DNA of 34,958 nucleotides from a virus: the IMG/VR virus record IMGVR_UViG_3300009068_000097, positions 1 to 34,958 of that record; one strand, 5' to 3'. Under the pieces are notes generated by a model. That model had not been told where the DNA came from, made no database searches, and worked only from the letters and a program-made list of their open reading frames with translations. Below, in pieces: positions 16,350 through 25,670 of the stretch; the first letter of the stretch is position 1, and each line of letters starts with the position of its first letter. The translations under genes were made by a program, and so were the position numbers.

Positions 16350-19300
16350 ATGCCATTAAATAGCAATTTTAACACCAATCCATATTATGACGATTATTCT
16401 GAAGACAAGAAATTTTTAAGAATTCTCTTCAAGCCAGGATATGCTGTTCAAGCTAGAGAACTGACTCAGCTTCAAACAATTCTTCAGAATCAAATTGAAC
16501 GATTTGGTAACAATATTTTTATCAATGGCGCAAAAATTTTGGGCGGCAAATCACATGCTCAAAATTGCATTTCAATTCAGTTAGATCCTACATATAATGG
16601 TTCTTCAGTTGATTATTCAAAATTTTCTGGCAAAACGATTTATAATTCTACAAGAACAAAAAGAGCAGAAGTAATTGTTGCAACACCAATAGATACGACA
16701 ATTGGTGATCCAATAGTGCTTTTAGTGAAGCAAATGTTTGGTGATGCATTTGCTCTAGGTGATGTTCTTGTAACTGACGAACCAACTCCATATTATGCAT
16801 CAATTCCTACATCTGGTTCTCCTATTGGAGTTGGTCAGTCATTTTCTATTGATGAAGGCGTGTTTTATTTTGGTGGGTTCTTCATTAAAAATGATGCACA
16901 ATCAATTGCGATTAGTAAATATTCAACCACATCAGCTTCAGTGAAAGTTGGTTTTGAAATAAACGAATACTTCGTCACCTCCGCAGATGATTCTACATTG
17001 GTCGATCCGGCGCAGCAAGCAACGAATTATCAAGCTCCTGGCGCAGATCGTTATTCCGTAGACTTGAATTTGACAACTAGATCATTAGACTCGGAAGATC
17101 TCAGCACATTTTTTGAAATCGCTAGATTTCAATCCGGAACTTTACAGTCATCAAATAAACCTAGCGTTTACAACAAAATAGGCGATGAAATTGCAAAACG
17201 CACATTTGATGAATCTGGTAATTATATTGTTAATCCATTCAGTTTAATTGCAGAATCAAATGCCGCGAACACGTCCCTAATAGATTTAACGGTTGGAGCA
17301 GGAAAAGCATATGTTCATGGTTATGAAATTGATATGGCTTTTCCACAAAAGATAACGACAACTGTATCCAGAAATACTACTAATATTTCGTCAAGAATTA
17401 AAGGTAATTTTGGTAATTACTATTACACAACAAATCATGCAAACACATTTAATATCGATCAATTAGTGACAGTCGATTTGCATTGTGTAAGATCAGCGCA
17501 AGTAAATACAACAAATGCAACTTATATTTCCAATACTAAAATTGGAACAGCACAAGTTAAATCGATTGATTTTGTTACTGCATCAAATACACAAAATCAA
17601 ACTACATACACCTATGCAGTATCAGTTTTCAATCTAAACGTAGGCAACGTGTCTTCACTTGTTCAAACTGGCGGCGATACATCCAATGTTAAATTGACAG
17701 CAAATGCTTCGAATATAAATCAAGCATATACAGGAGCATATCTAAGAATATTGAGCGGACCAGGAAATAGCGAAACATCTAAGCTAGTCATATCTTATGA
17801 TGGAACTACAAAAAATGCTACAGTTTTTCCAGCATTTACTACAGCGCCTACTAGCGCAAGCACATATTCATTAGAGTTTAACTCTCAGCATGTCGCATCA
17901 CTTTTATCTTTAAACGGAACTGCGATTGCAAACTCAGCAGATATTTCATCAACATATGGCATCGATCCAACTACAATAAATTCAAATGACCAGAAAGCGA
18001 TTCTTTTTGAAAATAGGGCTGAAGAACTTCTATTCAATCTTCCAACAACATTTCCAAAAACAAACACGCTTTCAAATGTAACATATAACTACACTAAAGT
18101 TTATAATGGAACGGCAAATGGTACAGGCTCAATTGTTGGATTAAGTCCAGATGCTGGACATTCATCGGATACATTTGGATCAGCATCGACAGATACGGAA
18201 AAAGCAACAAATTATATTCTCGCATGTGTATCTCCAGGAAGTTCTCCATACACTGCTGGTCAAATAATTCCTGCAACTTTATATTCAGTTTCTGGGGCAG
18301 GAACTTCAGGACCAGTAATTAATATAACTAATGGGTCTTCGATGACATATTCTTTATATGCTACATTAACTGCATCAACTTCAGCTACATATCAGAAAAC
18401 TAAAACATATTATGCAGCCAATACCTCATTTATTGCATCAGGATTAACTTCAGTAATAACAGGAAGAGTTTCAGCTAATGCATTGATGGGTCAAGTTCAT
18501 ATTCAGGCTAATACTATTGTTAGAACTCCAGATACAGAACAGTCTTTATACATAAACGATTGTGTTAATTTAGTTAAAGTTTTAGATTTTGCAAATAATG
18601 CAATCAATGACACTAACGCATTAACTGCAATTGATGTAACATCTAGATATTATCTAGATACGGGGCAAAGAGATAGTTTTTATGATCACTCATCAATTCG
18701 TTTAAGAAGCGGGCAAACTCCTCCTATAGGACCAATAGTCGTTTATGTCAATAAATTTGCACATTATCCAGGAACATCATCTGCTCCAGAAGCTCCTGGA
18801 TTTTTTAGCGCAAGCTCATATGATAGCAGTCTATATGAATCTATTCCGCCTTACACAACATCATCAGGAAAATATTATGAACTTAGAGATTGTTTAGATT
18901 TTAGATTTTCTGTTACAGATCTTACCACATCTAAAGCATATAATTTGGATTCTGCAAAAGGTGCAAATTTAATTAAACGCGGAAGTGATATAACACTTAC
19001 TTACGACTATTATTTACCAAGAATTGATAAATTGACTTTATCAGCAGATGGAAGATTTAATCTTCTTGAAGGAGAATCGACACCAACTCCAAAGGCGCCT
19101 AAAAATAATAATGATTCGATTGCTCTCTTTCAAATCATTTATCCTCCATATACCAATGATCCAACCAAGATAAATTTCCAAACTATTGAAAATAGAAGAT
19201 ACACAATGCAAGACATTGGTATTTTAGAAAAGAGAATTAAAAACCTAGAGTATTATACTTCTCTTTCTCTATTAGAGAACAATGCAGTATCTAAGACTGA

Positions 19301-22300
19301 CGCATCATTATATGGAAGAGCAAAAAACGGCATCATAACAGATAGCTTTGTTGACTTTGGTGTTGTCGATATTAATTCGAATGACTTTACAGCAGGTATC
19401 GATACTTCTGTCGGTGAATTAAAAACATCAACCAAAATCAATTCAATTCAACTTGTTTTAGATGATGCTAATTCAACAAACTATACTAAATCAGGAAGTT
19501 TGGTTTATCTAACTTCAAATTCTGCAATTTTCGCAGAACAAACATATGCCACATCACATATTTCAATCAATCCATTTAATGTTGCTTTATATGTTGGAAA
19601 TTTAAGAATGATTCCAAGCTCAGACGTTTGGGTTGACATTACAACATTACCCGATTTATTAGTCACAGATCCTGCAAATGCTCAAATGATACAAACAATT
19701 AATCAAATGAATAATTGGGCAGAAGTAACTTGGGGATCTTGGAGAACTACATCAACGGGAACAGTAGTCACTGGAACAGAAACTCGCGAATGGGAAAATG
19801 ACAAATATATACATTGGGATACTTACGAAGAAAGAAGAACTACAACTCGACAAGTAAGATCGGGAACTATAGAACATTATACACCGACAACTGTAAAAAA
19901 ATCTTTAGGTGACAGGATTATTGATACAAATGTTATTCCTTTCATCAGAAATAAAAATGTAGTCTTTAAAGCGTCTGCGATTGCTCCTGTTAAAGTAGTA
20001 TATCCATTTTTTGACAACACCAACATTTCAAATTATGTATCTTCACATAACTATTTCAAATTCAATATCAATAATCTGAGCTATAATTTAAGGTCTTCAA
20101 GAGATTCATTAATTGGAGAAAAACTTCAAATAAAGAGTGGAGCTACAATTTTAGGAAATGCGATTGCAACACTGGCATCAAATAATGTGCTATATGTGAC
20201 TAACGTATCAATCAATCAGCCCGTGAATTGGAGTTCTGGTTCTATTAATGTTTTTGGTGTTACATCAAATACTTCGTTAACATTATCAACATCAAATGGA
20301 TATAGCTATGTAACTGGTAAAATAAATGCATCTGTAGCACCAACATCTACAACATTCAAACTATCAGATGATGCAAATAACGCAACACTCAATATTGTTA
20401 CCGGCACCACCCCTCTTAGAATAGTATATGGCACAGGTAATAATCAAAGCACGATTATTACTGGATATAGCGCAATAACAAGAACAGTTACTGTTAGTCC
20501 AGCGCTTTCTGTCGTTCCTGATGGAACATCAATTGTTCAAATTGGAAATTTAAGCGCAGATTTTTATGGAAGACTTGCAGGAACATATTATATACCCAAT
20601 GGAAAATTCAGAACTGGAGAAAGACTTTTCAGATTAACTGATGATATTAATGGAAATTTTGAATCTTCTACATCGAGAGCAGATTGTTCATATTTCGCTC
20701 AAGGAACATTAGAGACTCATCAAGAAACCATTTTATCAACTACTATACCTCAAAAAAATATTAAAAATGTTACAGATAATAGAACTCTAGTAACATATTC
20801 TGAAAGATTTTTATATGAAAGAGTCGAAGAAAAAGATCCTATAGCACAAACATTTTTTGTAAATAAAGTTCAACATCCAGATGGCGTTTTCATTTCTAAA
20901 ATGAGATTTTGCTTTAGTTTAGCAGATGGCGCATTACCCGTAACATTACAAATTCGCCCAACAGTCAATGGATATCCTTCAGCCACTCAGATATATCCAT
21001 TTTCTACAGTTTCGTTAACTCCAGATCAAGTAAATACTACAGATTTACCAGATTTAGATGATGCAACGAAATATACTGAGTTCGTGTTTGAGTCTCCAGT
21101 ACATTTAATGCCAGGAGAGCATTCATTCGTGTTGCTTTCAAATTCTAACAAATATGAAGTTTGGATTGCGACTAAAGACCAAAATGATGTGGTTAAAAAA
21201 ACAGTCAATGGCACTCCTCAAAAAGTTTCAAGTCAGCCTTCTATTGGTTCATTCTTCAAATCACAAAATGGTTCTACATGGACAGCAGACCAAGAATCTG
21301 ATATGATGTTTAGAATCTATTACAATCAATTTGATACGACTGTTACTGGTTCTATTGTTTGTCAACTAGACTCCGATATGATGCCAACTACTGGCGCAAA
21401 TGTTGATTTGATGATTCTTCAAACTCAAGATATTGCGTTTGCACGCACAAGTTTGAATTATTCATTCGATTCTGAAACTGCTTCAGGAACAACTGGATAT
21501 GTTCCTATTACTCCTAATGAAGATTTCTTCATGACTGATAATTATGGAAGAAGATTCATTAAGACTGCTACAGGACCTTCTACAATGAAGGTAAAAGCAA
21601 CAATTTCCACCAACAACCCTGATGTAACTCCAATCATTGATTTAGAAAGACATTCAATTCTTGCCATAGAGCAAGTGATGAATACACTTTCGCTTTCGAA
21701 TGCAGTTATGGTAGTTTCTAATACAGGATATTATGGAAATACTAATGTGTCGGTATCGATTTCTGGAGGTGGCGGAAATGGAGCAACAGCAATCGCGAAT
21801 GTTTATTACAATAGCGCATTAGCAGCTAATGTCGTTGATAAAATCATTATCACAAACGGAGGCACTGGATATAAAACTTCACCGACAGTGACACTCAGTG
21901 GAGGTTCTCCAGTTACATATTCAGCAATTGCTTCAGTGAATGGTGAAGATACTATCAGAGGTGGAAACTCTCTAGCTCGATATGTAACTAAAAGAATTAC
22001 ATTGGCTGATGGATTTAATTCTGGAGATTTAAGAGTTTATATTGCTGCACATAAACCGGCCGGTTCATCAATCGACGTTTACTATAAAATTCTAGCTGGT
22101 GGAGATAGAGAACTTTGGCAAGATAAGAAATGGCAATTGATGACTCAGATTGATAATGCAAATTACTACTCAGAAACTTGGGACGATTATGCTGAATTGA
22201 CATTTGCTCCAGGCACAAATGGTGTTCCCAGCAATGCCATCTCATATAATTCTGGATTATCTGGGCAATTCAATGATTTCAATTCATTTGCAATCAAGGT

Positions 22301-22382
22301 TGTTTTGTCTGGAACTAATACAGTTGATATTCCAAGAATTCGAGATTTTAGAGCAATTGCAGTGCCAGCATCATTCTCATAA
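16350..22382 (+). CDS. 2010-aa DUF4815-type baseplate/tail structural protein (gp10 position)
   Basis: The N-terminus NPYYDDYSEDKKFLRILFKP, then GYAVQARELTQLQTILQNQI and ERFGNNIFINGAKILGG, is the DUF4815 signature found in very large virion proteins of T4-like cyanophages and relatives. Other landmarks are a helical segment MQDIGILEKRIKNLEYYTSL (about 950-972), the motif KDPIAQTFFV (about 1490), a paired GTGY module (about 1790-1855), and the closing DIPRIRDFRAIAVP. Position after gp8 corresponds to T4 gene 10 (wedge and tail-pin), but gp10 is only 602 aa and equivalence is not shown. An AAGGAAA ribosome site precedes the ATG. It is the longest gene in the window and probably a peripheral wedge or fibre-anchoring component. 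Confidence 0.75.
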   Translation: MPLNSNFNTNPYYDDYSEDKKFLRILFKPGYAVQARELTQLQTILQNQIERFGNNIFINGAKILGGKSHAQNCISIQLDPTYNGSSVDYSKFSGKTIYNSTRTKRAEVIVATPIDTTIGDPIVLLVKQMFGDAFALGDVLVTDEPTPYYASIPTSGSPIGVGQSFSIDEGVFYFGGFFIKNDAQSIAISKYSTTSASVKVGFEINEYFVTSADDSTLVDPAQQATNYQAPGADRYSVDLNLTTRSLDSEDLSTFFEIARFQSGTLQSSNKPSVYNKIGDEIAKRTFDESGNYIVNPFSLIAESNAANTSLIDLTVGAGKAYVHGYEIDMAFPQKITTTVSRNTTNISSRIKGNFGNYYYTTNHANTFNIDQLVTVDLHCVRSAQVNTTNATYISNTKIGTAQVKSIDFVTASNTQNQTTYTYAVSVFNLNVGNVSSLVQTGGDTSNVKLTANASNINQAYTGAYLRILSGPGNSETSKLVISYDGTTKNATVFPAFTTAPTSASTYSLEFNSQHVASLLSLNGTAIANSADISSTYGIDPTTINSNDQKAILFENRAEELLFNLPTTFPKTNTLSNVTYNYTKVYNGTANGTGSIVGLSPDAGHSSDTFGSASTDTEKATNYILACVSPGSSPYTAGQIIPATLYSVSGAGTSGPVINITNGSSMTYSLYATLTASTSATYQKTKTYYAANTSFIASGLTSVITGRVSANALMGQVHIQANTIVRTPDTEQSLYINDCVNLVKVLDFANNAINDTNALTAIDVTSRYYLDTGQRDSFYDHSSIRLRSGQTPPIGPIVVYVNKFAHYPGTSSAPEAPGFFSASSYDSSLYESIPPYTTSSGKYYELRDCLDFRFSVTDLTTSKAYNLDSAKGANLIKRGSDITLTYDYYLPRIDKLTLSADGRFNLLEGESTPTPKAPKNNNDSIALFQIIYPPYTNDPTKINFQTIENRRYTMQDIGILEKRIKNLEYYTSLSLLENNAVSKTDASLYGRAKNGIITDSFVDFGVVDINSNDFTAGIDTSVGELKTSTKINSIQLVLDDANSTNYTKSGSLVYLTSNSAIFAEQTYATSHISINPFNVALYVGNLRMIPSSDVWVDITTLPDLLVTDPANAQMIQTINQMNNWAEVTWGSWRTTSTGTVVTGTETREWENDKYIHWDTYEERRTTTRQVRSGTIEHYTPTTVKKSLGDRIIDTNVIPFIRNKNVVFKASAIAPVKVVYPFFDNTNISNYVSSHNYFKFNINNLSYNLRSSRDSLIGEKLQIKSGATILGNAIATLASNNVLYVTNVSINQPVNWSSGSINVFGVTSNTSLTLSTSNGYSYVTGKINASVAPTSTTFKLSDDANNATLNIVTGTTPLRIVYGTGNNQSTIITGYSAITRTVTVSPALSVVPDGTSIVQIGNLSADFYGRLAGTYYIPNGKFRTGERLFRLTDDINGNFESSTSRADCSYFAQGTLETHQETILSTTIPQKNIKNVTDNRTLVTYSERFLYERVEEKDPIAQTFFVNKVQHPDGVFISKMRFCFSLADGALPVTLQIRPTVNGYPSATQIYPFSTVSLTPDQVNTTDLPDLDDATKYTEFVFESPVHLMPGEHSFVLLSNSNKYEVWIATKDQNDVVKKTVNGTPQKVSSQPSIGSFFKSQNGSTWTADQESDMMFRIYYNQFDTTVTGSIVCQLDSDMMPTTGANVDLMILQTQDIAFARTSLNYSFDSETASGTTGYVPITPNEDFFMTDNYGRRFIKTATGPSTMKVKATISTNNPDVTPIIDLERHSILAIEQVMNTLSLSNAVMVVSNTGYYGNTNVSVSISGGGGNGATAIANVYYNSALAANVVDKIIITNGGTGYKTSPTVTLSGGSPVTYSAIASVNGEDTIRGGNSLARYVTKRITLADGFNSGDLRVYIAAHKPAGSSIDVYYKILAGGDRELWQDKKWQLMTQIDNANYYSETWDDYAELTFAPGTNGVPSNAISYNSGLSGQFNDFNSFAIKVVLSGTNTVDIPRIRDFRAIAVPASFS

Positions 22383-22385
22383 ATC

Positions 22386-22634
22386 ATGAATAATTTACCT
22401 AAATATATACCTGTGAGTGGAACAAAATTTGTTCGAGATACCGAAACGGGAGCCATTCTGAATACTGATATGAACGAAATGATAAATTATCAGATTCAGA
22501 AAGATGCAAAGATTAGAGAGAGAATGGAAAAAGAATCAACTCAGCAAAAATTTTGTCAGATAGAAAATGACATTAGAGAGATAAAAGACATGATTTTTCA
22601 ATTAGCTAAAATGAGAGATACCAATGGCAATTAA
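22386..22634 (+). CDS. Small coiled-coil protein between gp10-like and fibre genes
   Basis: This 82-aa protein (MNNLPKYIPVSGTKFVRDTE, TGAILNTDMNEM, then a charged helix with EKESTQQKFCQIENDIREIK) resembles small proteins that occur at this place in T4-like cyanophages. The N-terminal part (KFVRDTETGAILNTD) looks like a short folded motif, and residues about 40-75 form a heptad-like coiled coil. It starts 3 bp after the preceding stop, and its end overlaps the start of the next gene by 11 bp. No function is known to me. A trimeric linker or fibre-attachment role is only a guess. Confidence 0.75.
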   Translation: MNNLPKYIPVSGTKFVRDTETGAILNTDMNEMINYQIQKDAKIRERMEKESTQQKFCQIENDIREIKDMIFQLAKMRDTNGN

Positions 22635-24846
22635 TCAAATATCAACATCAAATACATTTGGTGAATGGGTTGCTGCAACGACAAATCTCATTACAATAAG
22701 CAATAATTTGACAGATAATGTTCTATCTAGTAATGCAAAAATCACTTTAACGCGCCCAGGATTTTCGTTAAATGTAACAAATTCGGCATTCATAAATTCA
22801 CTCACAGCAAACACGATTACGATTCCAACCACAGGAAATCTGATAGTATCTGGTAATACTACTTTAACTTACGCAAACGTAAATCAGACTCTTACAGTCA
22901 ATAACTTTGTTGTGTTAGGAAACTATTCATTAGGCACAGCTAGTTATACTAGCATCGACGCATCAGGTTATGTTAATGCTGCCAGTTATTTGAAATCTAC
23001 AAACTATCTTTCTGTTGGCACATTTATCAATCAATCTGGCGCAAATAATACATTCGCTGGGCAGACTGCATTTACTAACGCAAGAACATCAATTACTACA
23101 TTAGGAAATGTCTCTTTTGGAAAAAATGCAACAATAACAGAAAATTTAACTGTCACTAAAGATTTAAGCGTATCTGGAAACACATATCTCACTAAAAATC
23201 TAGGTGTAGGAACATCATCTCCTGCTTATAAAATGGTTGTTCAAGACACTGCTGGTGGAGCTGCTGTAGTTCAACAACTTTATAATACAGCTTCAGCATC
23301 AGGTTCTCAAGCGATTTTTCAATTAAATGTTGGTGGTACTAAGTATATTAATTTAATTAATGATTATACTGGAAACTCTTTCAATATTGTTGGTTCTAGC
23401 ATTACAACAAAATATGAAGATTTTGATACTCAGTATTGGAGAAATAATGCAGGGACAGAATTGCTCAAACTTACAGCAGCAAGTTTGAATGTCAGTTCAA
23501 ATTTGAATGTTACTGGTAGTGCTAATATTTCTGGTAATTTATCGGTCAGTAAAGAGACTACAATATCTGGCAATCTATCGGTAACTAAAAACGCAACTGT
23601 AACAGGAATACTAGCTGTAACAGGAAATACAAATTTATCTGGAAATTTATCGGTAACTAAAAACGCAACTGTAACAGGAATACTAGCTGTAACAGGAAAT
23701 ACAAATTTATCTGGAAATTTATCAGTTGTTGGTAGTATAACGTCTAATGGAAGTCAAGTAATAACGGTAAATACTTTATCTACGCAAAACAAAATTATCA
23801 ATGGTGGTATGACGATTGACCAAAGGTATGAGTTTTTGTCTAGTAATGTGCCAACCAACGGCAAATATATGATAGATAGATGGGTTTATCAAGGTAACGG
23901 AGTTGGATCTTTATCACTTGCAGGACCGAATGATGTTTCATTTTCATCATTCCTGTATGGACCTCCTGCGAATAATATAACTAACGCATTAGTTCTTGAA
24001 ATTAATGCTGCTGATAATAGCTTGACTGGTCAAGATTACTATGCTTTTGGACAGAAAATTGAAGGCTACAATACTTTAGAACTAATTGATCAAACTTTTA
24101 CGTTAGGATTTTGGGTTTGGTCTAATGTAACAGGAACCTATTATATATCCTTTAGAAATAATGCCCTTACAGCATCTTATGTTACACCATATACTATAAA
24201 TGCTATTAATACATGGGAATATAAAACAATAACTGTAAGAGGGGGATTAAATCCTTCATATGCTTGGGAAAAAGGTAACTTGATGGGCGTTTCTGTATTG
24301 TGGTTATTAGGTCTTTCTTCAACCGCAACATATACAACTGCTTCTACAAACACTTGGTTAGCAGGTAATTTTATAGGAACATCATCTCAAACAAATTTTA
24401 TGGCAACCGTTGGGAATGTTTTTTTAATTACCGGTGTACAATTACAGTCAGGAAGCATTTTACCAAGATGGGAATCTCGACCTTATTCAGAAGAATTAGC
24501 ATTATGCCAGCGTTACTATCAAAAATCTTATTCCCCCGGCACTCCTGTCGGTACATCGTTTTCCTCCATCGGCTCAGCGCTTTCTCGATATCCGGCAGCT
24601 ACTAGCGTAAGACATGATATAAGAACTGCATTACGAGTTACAATGAGAGCTGCGCCCACAATGTCTTGGTATTCAACATCCTCTGGCGCCAGTGCTAACA
24701 TATATAATAGCACGACCTCGACGGATGCTAAGGTTGACACCATAAATTATAATAATCATAATAGCACTGGATATGTAAATTTAAGCGCGGCAGCTGCAAT
24801 TAATGATATTCTTACAGGGCATTGGACAGCGGAGGCAGAACTATAA
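22624..24846 (+). CDS. Tail fibre protein with GNLSV repeats and receptor-binding-like C-terminus
   Basis: The 740-aa product begins MAINQISTSNTFGEWVAATT, an N-terminus common to fibre proteins of T4-like cyanophages. Residues about 65-375 are beta-rich with repeats of the type NLSVTKNATVTG and NTNLSG, expected for a trimeric fibre shaft. Two 24-residue copies are identical at DNA level. From about residue 387 a globular C-terminal domain starts with NKIINGGMTIDQRYE, YMIDRWVYQG, and includes LQSGSILPRWESRPYSEELA and LCQRYYQKSY. This layout is common in receptor-binding tail proteins of phages and prophages of Alphaproteobacteria. The TAATG overlap with a 50-aa gene fits a fibre plus small accessory protein pair. 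A role in host recognition is likely but the receptor is unknown. Confidence 0.8.
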   Translation: MAINQISTSNTFGEWVAATTNLITISNNLTDNVLSSNAKITLTRPGFSLNVTNSAFINSLTANTITIPTTGNLIVSGNTTLTYANVNQTLTVNNFVVLGNYSLGTASYTSIDASGYVNAASYLKSTNYLSVGTFINQSGANNTFAGQTAFTNARTSITTLGNVSFGKNATITENLTVTKDLSVSGNTYLTKNLGVGTSSPAYKMVVQDTAGGAAVVQQLYNTASASGSQAIFQLNVGGTKYINLINDYTGNSFNIVGSSITTKYEDFDTQYWRNNAGTELLKLTAASLNVSSNLNVTGSANISGNLSVSKETTISGNLSVTKNATVTGILAVTGNTNLSGNLSVTKNATVTGILAVTGNTNLSGNLSVVGSITSNGSQVITVNTLSTQNKIINGGMTIDQRYEFLSSNVPTNGKYMIDRWVYQGNGVGSLSLAGPNDVSFSSFLYGPPANNITNALVLEINAADNSLTGQDYYAFGQKIEGYNTLELIDQTFTLGFWVWSNVTGTYYISFRNNALTASYVTPYTINAINTWEYKTITVRGGLNPSYAWEKGNLMGVSVLWLLGLSSTATYTTASTNTWLAGNFIGTSSQTNFMATVGNVFLITGVQLQSGSILPRWESRPYSEELALCQRYYQKSYSPGTPVGTSFSSIGSALSRYPAATSVRHDIRTALRVTMRAAPTMSWYSTSSGASANIYNSTTSTDAKVDTINYNNHNSTGYVNLSAAAAINDILTGHWTAEAEL
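23576..23723 (+). repeat. Perfect 72-bp tandem duplication in the fibre shaft
   Basis: Two consecutive copies of a 72-bp unit (24 codons, including GTAACTAAAAACGCAACTGT) are identical over 148 bp. The flanking, related GNLSV units have diverged. The reading frame is kept. This indicates recent duplication by slippage or recombination within the shaft-coding region. Confidence 0.95.
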
Positions 24847-24998
24847 TGTATAAAATTAATCCATATGGCGGCGTAATATGGAATCAAATCAAATTTATAC
24901 CTGAAGATCCTGCAAATACAGATTGGGTCGCGTATCAAGCATGGTTAGCGGAAGGAAATACGCCAATTCCAGCAGATCCTCTCGTACCAGAAAAATAG
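24846..24998 (+). CDS. 50-aa fibre-associated small protein
   Basis: A 50-codon frame begins at an ATG overlapping the fibre stop (TAATG) and ends with TAG at 24998. The product starts MYKINPYGGVIW and contains DWVAYQAWLAEGNTPIPADP. The W-x2-YQAWLAEGN-x-P motif is common at the C-termini of small proteins encoded directly after phage tail fibre genes, some of which are fibre assembly chaperones. The protein lacks the long N-terminal part of classical chaperones, so it may be a cut-down or different class. Coupled translation with the fibre is likely from the overlap. The coding call rests on the intact frame, the recognisable motif and the context. Confidence 0.7.
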   Translation: MYKINPYGGVIWNQIKFIPEDPANTDWVAYQAWLAEGNTPIPADPLVPEK

Positions 24999-25097
24999 TT
25001 TTTATTTAAAGTAACATGAGTAGATATATCCTTGATTCTTCGATAAAAGGAAAAGCATAAATACTCCTAGATTCGTAACGAAAATAGGAAGAAAAAA
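24999..25097 (+). promoter_or_regulatory. 99-bp non-coding gap with late promoter-like CATAAATA and leader
   Basis: CATAAATA is at 25056-25063. The expected +1 is near 25069, giving a leader of about 29 nt that ends in AGGAAG, 5'-proximal to the ATG at 25098. A small interrupted hairpin is possible: 25066-25069 CCTA with 25085-25088 TAGG, and TTCG 25072-25075 with CGAA 25079-25082. It would cover part of the ribosome site. No convincing terminator is visible in the gap. Confidence 0.5.
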
Positions 25098-25430
25098 ATG
25101 GCAGGTTTCGTAGAACTTATCATCGAGCAAGGAACGACATACTCGACCTATGTTACGGTAAAAGATGCCAATGGATTGGTTTCGGATTTGACAGGATACA
25201 CTGCGAGCGCCCAGATCAGAAAATCATATTACTCGTCTAGCTATACTCCTTTTACCGTAACGATACCTTCTCCGGCAACTGGAAATATTTCTATGGCTAT
25301 GTCTGCATCCACAACAGCAAATATAGCTCCAGGCAGATACGTTTTTGACTTAAAAATGGAAAGCCCAAGCAATACAGTCACAAGAGTGGTTGAAGGTGTA
25401 ATATCAGTTACTCCTGGAGTTTCTAGGTAA
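25098..25430 (+). CDS. Small beta-sandwich virion protein (Ig/BppU-N-like)
   Basis: This 110-aa protein reads MAGFVELIIEQGTTYSTYVT, VKDANGLVSDLTGYTASAQI, ... APGRYVFDLKMESPSNTVTR VVEGVISVTPGVSR. The order of strands (an opening EQGTT segment, D-L-T-G-Y-x-A-x-A-x-I-R, a Ser/Thr-rich middle, a Y-x-F-D-L strand and a final V-x-G-x-I-x-V-x-P strand) resembles Ig-like N-terminal domains of phage baseplate and receptor-binding proteins such as BppU. It opens a transcription unit with its own late promoter and a good ribosome site, ahead of fibre-region genes. A docking or adaptor role is inferred. Enzymatic motifs are absent. Confidence 0.75.
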   Translation: MAGFVELIIEQGTTYSTYVTVKDANGLVSDLTGYTASAQIRKSYYSSSYTPFTVTIPSPATGNISMAMSASTTANIAPGRYVFDLKMESPSNTVTRVVEGVISVTPGVSR

Positions 25431-25436
25431 ACTAAA

Positions 25437-25670
25437 ATGCCAATAACAGCAATAGTCAATACCAATCAATCAACAACGGTTGAGTTACGAACGAATAAGA
25501 CAACGGTTTCGATGTTGCCTATTTCGACAACAGCAGATATTGCAAGTCTTTCACAGATACAAGATGTTGACGCGAGTGATCCAGATAATAATGAGGTACT
25601 TGTATATGATCAAACTCAGAATAAATATGTAATCAAAACACTTCCTGTAGTTCAAGGGGGCACTTTCTAA
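25437..25670 (+). CDS. Small protein ending in GGTF, fibre region
   Basis: A 77-aa product beginning MPITAIVNTNQSTTVELRTN. The second half contains SLSQIQDVDASDPDNNEVLVYDQTQNKYVIKTLP, a pattern seen in phage fibre proteins where a D-x-D-x-N-E-V-L-x-Y-D-x-x-x-x-K-Y motif precedes a beta shaft. It ends VVQGGTF. The stop abuts the next ATG (TAAATG). It may be a separate N-terminal or adaptor piece of a split fibre. I know no function. Confidence 0.7.
   Translation: MPITAIVNTNQSTTVELRTNKTTVSMLPISTTADIASLSQIQDVDASDPDNNEVLVYDQTQNKYVIKTLPVVQGGTF

Noticed and set aside
22378-22388. CATAAATC just before the ATG at 22386
   Set aside because: It lacks the final A of the element and runs straight into the ATG, so T4 spacing would put the transcription start inside the gene.
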